Assembly: GCA_027058735.1 (NCBI GenBank)
Contig: JALURZ010000070.1
Location: 1 to 35,021, forward strand
Reading direction: 5' to 3'
DNA length: 35,021 bases
Source: Hyphomicrobiales bacterium
GTDB taxonomy: Bacteria > Pseudomonadota > Alphaproteobacteria > Rhizobiales > JALURZ01
Both the position numbers and the translations under genes were made by a program. Position 1 is the first letter of the stretch. Each line of letters starts with the position of its first letter. The notes beneath the pieces were generated by a model. It ran no database searches, was not told the origin of the DNA, and saw only the letters and a program-made list of their open reading frames with translations. Positions 32,768-35,021 of this stretch are shown one piece after another.

Positions 32768-33636
32768 CAGCGCACACCCGTCCTGCCCGCGAACAGCCCC
32801 TGCGGCCGGAACAGCAGCAGCAGAAAGATAATCGCGAAGGCGATGAAATCCTTGTAGCCGGGCGATATCACCGCCGTTGACAGGTTTTCCGCCGTCCCGA
32901 TCAGGAGCCCGCCAATGAGCGCCCCAAACACATTGCCGGGGCCGCCGATGAGCACGGCGGCGAACGCCTTGATGAGGCCGGAAAGCCCCATAAACGGATC
33001 GAGATTTGAATCAAGGCCGACGAGCACCCCACCAAGGGCGGCGAGGCCCGCTCCCAGGACCCAGACCGCGATGCGCACGGCTGCCAGCGGCAGGCCGTAG
33101 ATGGCGGCCAGATCCGGATTGTTGGCGAAGGCGCGCATGTATTTGCCGATGCGCGTTTTTCTGAGCAGCCAGTGGAGAGCGGCAAACGACGCGGCGGCCG
33201 CCGCCACCATGGCAATCTGCACATGGGTGACGCGCACCCCCATGAGATCGACCGTTCCCTCGAATGCGACGGGATAGGATTTCAGATCGCCGCCAAAGGC
33301 AAGCTGCAGGGCGCTGCGCAAAACGTATGACGCGCCGATCGAGGCGATCAGAATCGTGACCGCGGCTTTTTTCCGCAGCGGCCGGAACGCGATCCGTTCG
33401 GTGCCAAGCGCGATTATGGCGCTCAGCGCCAGCGCCGGCGCCAGCGCCGCCGCGAAGCTCAGCGACAGCGGCGGCAGCATGAACAGCAACAGGCCATAAG
33501 CACCCCAGGCGATCAGCTCGCCATGGGCGAAATTGATGAAACGAAACGTGCCGTAGACCATGGTCAGACCGACCGCGAACAGCGCATAGGTGGCGCCGCT
33601 GGCCAGCCCGCTGATCAGAAGTTCGACATAATACAT
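32767..33636 (-). CDS. livH: Branched-chain amino-acid-type ABC transporter permease LivH
   Basis: This is the partner permease of LivM, 289 residues with about eight helices. TMVYGTFRFINFAHGELIAWGAY is recognisable by FINFAHGELI near residue 40, and the ATPase-docking loop is KTRIGKYMRAFANNPDLA. IGGPGNVFGALIGGLLIG is the conserved late helix. The ATG at 33636 starts directly with the first helix; upstream in-frame ATGs fall in the intergenic hairpin region. It begins 101 nt after livK, which suggests lower expression than the binding protein. Confidence 0.93.
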   Translation of the reverse strand: MYYVELLISGLASGATYALFAVGLTMVYGTFRFINFAHGELIAWGAYGLLLFMLPPLSLSFAAALAPALALSAIIALGTERIAFRPLRKKAAVTILIASIGASYVLRSALQLAFGGDLKSYPVAFEGTVDLMGVRVTHVQIAMVAAAAASFAALHWLLRKTRIGKYMRAFANNPDLAAIYGLPLAAVRIAVWVLGAGLAALGGVLVGLDSNLDPFMGLSGLIKAFAAVLIGGPGNVFGALIGGLLIGTAENLSTAVISPGYKDFIAFAIIFLLLLFRPQGLFAGRTGVR

Positions 33637-33697
33637 CGACCGGCCCCCGGCCATGGCGAGTCGCCGGCCGTCTTCAACCAAGCACCAGGACATGAAG

Positions 33698-33726
33698 GCC
33701 GGCCCGCCCCGGGCACAGAGGCCGGC
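33698..33726. repeat. Hairpin between livK and livH
   Basis: GCCGGCC (33698-33704) and GGCCGGC (33720-33726) form a 7-bp stem with a 15-nt loop, starting 11 nt after the livK stop on the minus strand. No U-run follows. Such hairpins often protect the upstream binding-protein message and let it exceed the permease messages; that role here is inferred. Confidence 0.45.
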
Positions 33727-33737
33727 ATTCGGCAGTT

Positions 33738-34859
33738 CTAGGGCTTGAAATCGGCTATTTTGCCGTCCTTGACGATCCAGGCGCCATACGTCGCGTTGAC
33801 AATGTCGCCATTCGCGTCAAAGGCCTTGTTGCCGGTTGCCCCGTCATAGGCCTTGCCGGCATCCGCAAGTGCCGCGCGCACCGCATCCGCGGTGTAGGCG
33901 GACGCATTGCCGATGGCTTTTGCAACGACCATGACCATGTCGTAGTTGTAGCCGCCGAAAATCGGCAGTTTCGCATCGCCATGCGCTTGCGCCCAGGCTT
34001 TCGCATAGGCCTTGAAGGCGGCAGCGTCCTTGGCGACCTTGGGGAAGGTGCCCACCACCCCCTCCGCCGCGCCGCCGGCAAGTTCCACGAACTTTGGCGA
34101 GCGGGTGGCCGATCCCATCACCCATTTGGGCGCAAAGCCCGCCTGCTTGGCCTGTTTGAGCATGGTTGCGCCCTCCTTCACATAGGTGAGGTTGACGACG
34201 TGGGTCGTGGCGTAGTTCTTCAGCCTGAGAACTTCGGCGCGATAGTCCGCCTTGCCTTCGTCATGCGCGAACTCACCGGCGATTTCGCCGCCGGCAGCGA
34301 TGAACTCCCGCTTGAACGTATCGGCCAGGCCGACACCCCAGTCATTATTGACATAGGTCAGCGCCACCTTCCTGACGCCCAGGTCGTTCACCAGTTTCGA
34401 GACCCCCTTGCCCTGAAGCGCATCGGAAGGAAACACCCGGTACACGTAGCTGCCGCAATCGGAGATCTTGGCGGCCGCGCTTTCCGCAGCCACCAGGACC
34501 ACGCCGGCAGTTTGCGCGATCGGGCATACGGCGAGAAAATTCGTGCTCGCGGCGGGGCCGAAAATCACCGGCACCTTCGACACATTGATCAGTTTCTGAA
34601 TGGCCGAGACAGAACCCTGGGACGTCGACTGGTTGTCTTCGAACAATATGCGGATTTTCTTGCCCGCGACGCCGCCGGCGGCGTTGATCTTGTTAACGGC
34701 GACCAGCATGGCCTTCTGAAAACCCTCGCCGTAAATCGACAGTTTGCCGGAAAGCGGCGTCACCGCGCCGATTTCCAAGGGTTCGCCCGCGCCGGCATGC
34801 GCCCCCGACAGCCCGAGCGCCACAACCGCGGCCGCCGAAATTCGCACCAGAGTTTTCAT
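33738..34859 (-). CDS. livK: Periplasmic branched-chain amino-acid-type substrate-binding protein
   Basis: This is the periplasmic receptor of the importer, 373 residues. The signal peptide is MKTLVRISAAAVVALGLSGA with a likely AHA-G cleavage near residue 23. The mature protein is a type I periplasmic binding fold (LEIGAVTPLSGKLSIYGEG, then GVAGKKIRILFEDNQS and VIFGPAAS). Two cysteines (in AVCPIAQ and SDCGSY) may form a disulfide. The family binds Leu/Ile/Val but also amides, urea and aromatic acids, so the substrate is uncertain. The ATG at 34859 has AGGGAG 7 nt upstream and begins the signal peptide; the frame is open further but lacks support. First gene of the operon. Confidence 0.92.
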   Translation of the reverse strand: MKTLVRISAAAVVALGLSGAHAGAGEPLEIGAVTPLSGKLSIYGEGFQKAMLVAVNKINAAGGVAGKKIRILFEDNQSTSQGSVSAIQKLINVSKVPVIFGPAASTNFLAVCPIAQTAGVVLVAAESAAAKISDCGSYVYRVFPSDALQGKGVSKLVNDLGVRKVALTYVNNDWGVGLADTFKREFIAAGGEIAGEFAHDEGKADYRAEVLRLKNYATTHVVNLTYVKEGATMLKQAKQAGFAPKWVMGSATRSPKFVELAGGAAEGVVGTFPKVAKDAAAFKAYAKAWAQAHGDAKLPIFGGYNYDMVMVVAKAIGNASAYTADAVRAALADAGKAYDGATGNKAFDANGDIVNATYGAWIVKDGKIADFKP

Positions 34860-34869
34860 GATATTCTCC

Positions 34870-34903
34870 CTGTATGTCCAGGCGCCCTGTATGTCCAGGC
34901 GCC
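34870..34903. repeat. Two perfect 17-bp tandem copies in the livK leader
   Basis: CTGTATGTCCAGGCGCC occurs at 34870-34886 and again at 34887-34903 with no gap. On the minus strand each copy ends ACAG; the copy nearer the gene runs into the Shine-Dalgarno (ACAGGGAG), while the other gives an ACAGGG that lacks the following AG. It is a recent-looking duplication or a pair of regulator sites. Confidence 0.85.
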
Positions 34904-34914
34904 GGCCCGGATCA

Positions 34915-34944
34915 TATGTATTGCCGGATTGCGAATGTTTGCAA
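34915..34944 (-). promoter_or_regulatory. Putative promoter of the liv operon
   Basis: On the minus strand TTGCAA (34944-34939) and TACATA (34920-34915) are 18 nt apart and would start transcription near 34908, immediately before the 17-bp tandem repeat. The motif match is moderate. The remaining 77 nt to the right edge show no gene I can support. Confidence 0.35.
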
Positions 34945-35021
34945 GGCCGGAGCCTCACTCTACCCCAGGCGCGCATGGCGACAAAGAGAAGAATCGGTCA
35001 ACACGGCCGCGTTCCGGCAAG

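Noticed and set aside
1..35021. CRISPR arrays, tRNA/rRNA genes, prophage or a defence island
   Set aside because: No regularly spaced repeats, no tRNA cloverleaf or rRNA sequence, no integrase, capsid or defence proteins were seen in any translated region.

Overview
The window is G+C-rich bacterial chromosome and reads as an alphaproteobacterium. The main evidence is the gene order on the minus strand, rpoZ - rsh - DUF2062 - pdxJ - acpS - lepB - rnc - era - (cyclase) - recO, which I recognise as characteristic of that class, especially Hyphomicrobiales-like lineages. The Mg-type HemB, single bifunctional RSH protein, Bpt leucyltransferase and family-5 uracil-DNA glycosylase fit the same picture. 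No genus can be named from sequence alone. There are no rRNA or tRNA genes, no CRISPR array, no phage genes and no transposase genes.

Layout. 1-1067: start of a CPA2 cation/proton antiporter running off the left edge. 1211-4507: fused isobutyryl-CoA mutase (icmF), divergent from hemB (4697-5764). 5904-7364: dps and a 3-hydroxyisobutyrate-dehydrogenase-type reductase. 7581-12376: threonine ammonia-lyase, an SLC13 permease with RCK_C domains, bpt and an EamA transporter, closely packed on the plus strand. 12525-14759: parC. 14830-17732: a small Cys-rich unknown protein, a second EamA transporter and an aldehyde dehydrogenase. 17740-27513: the conserved minus-strand block, with a class III nucleotide cyclase inserted between era and recO and a MITE-like element between rpoZ and rsh. 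27649-28158: folK. 28347-30427: NYN nuclease, UDGb and an outer-membrane protein. 30434-34859: a five-gene branched-chain amino-acid-type ABC transporter operon (livKHMGF).

Functions. The block from rpoZ to recO joins stringent response (omega subunit and (p)ppGpp enzyme), cofactor and acyl-carrier maturation (PdxJ, AcpS), protein export (LepB), rRNA processing and ribosome assembly (RNase III, Era) and recombination repair (RecO). Most junctions are 1-4 nt overlaps or very short gaps. IcmF, the HIBADH-like reductase, the aldehyde dehydrogenase and the Liv transporter could all touch branched-chain amino acid or short acyl-CoA metabolism, but they are not one operon, so this link is weak.

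Most content is ordinary housekeeping. The observations best worth checking are: acpS has no ATG/GTG/TTG start and appears to begin at AUA inside an ATAA overlap with pdxJ; the dps leader can fold into a long hairpin covering its ribosome binding site and start codon; a 266-bp element with 33-bp terminal inverted repeats sits exactly on the rpoZ stop codon; and the cyclase between era and recO has unusual purine-site residues and its own promoter.
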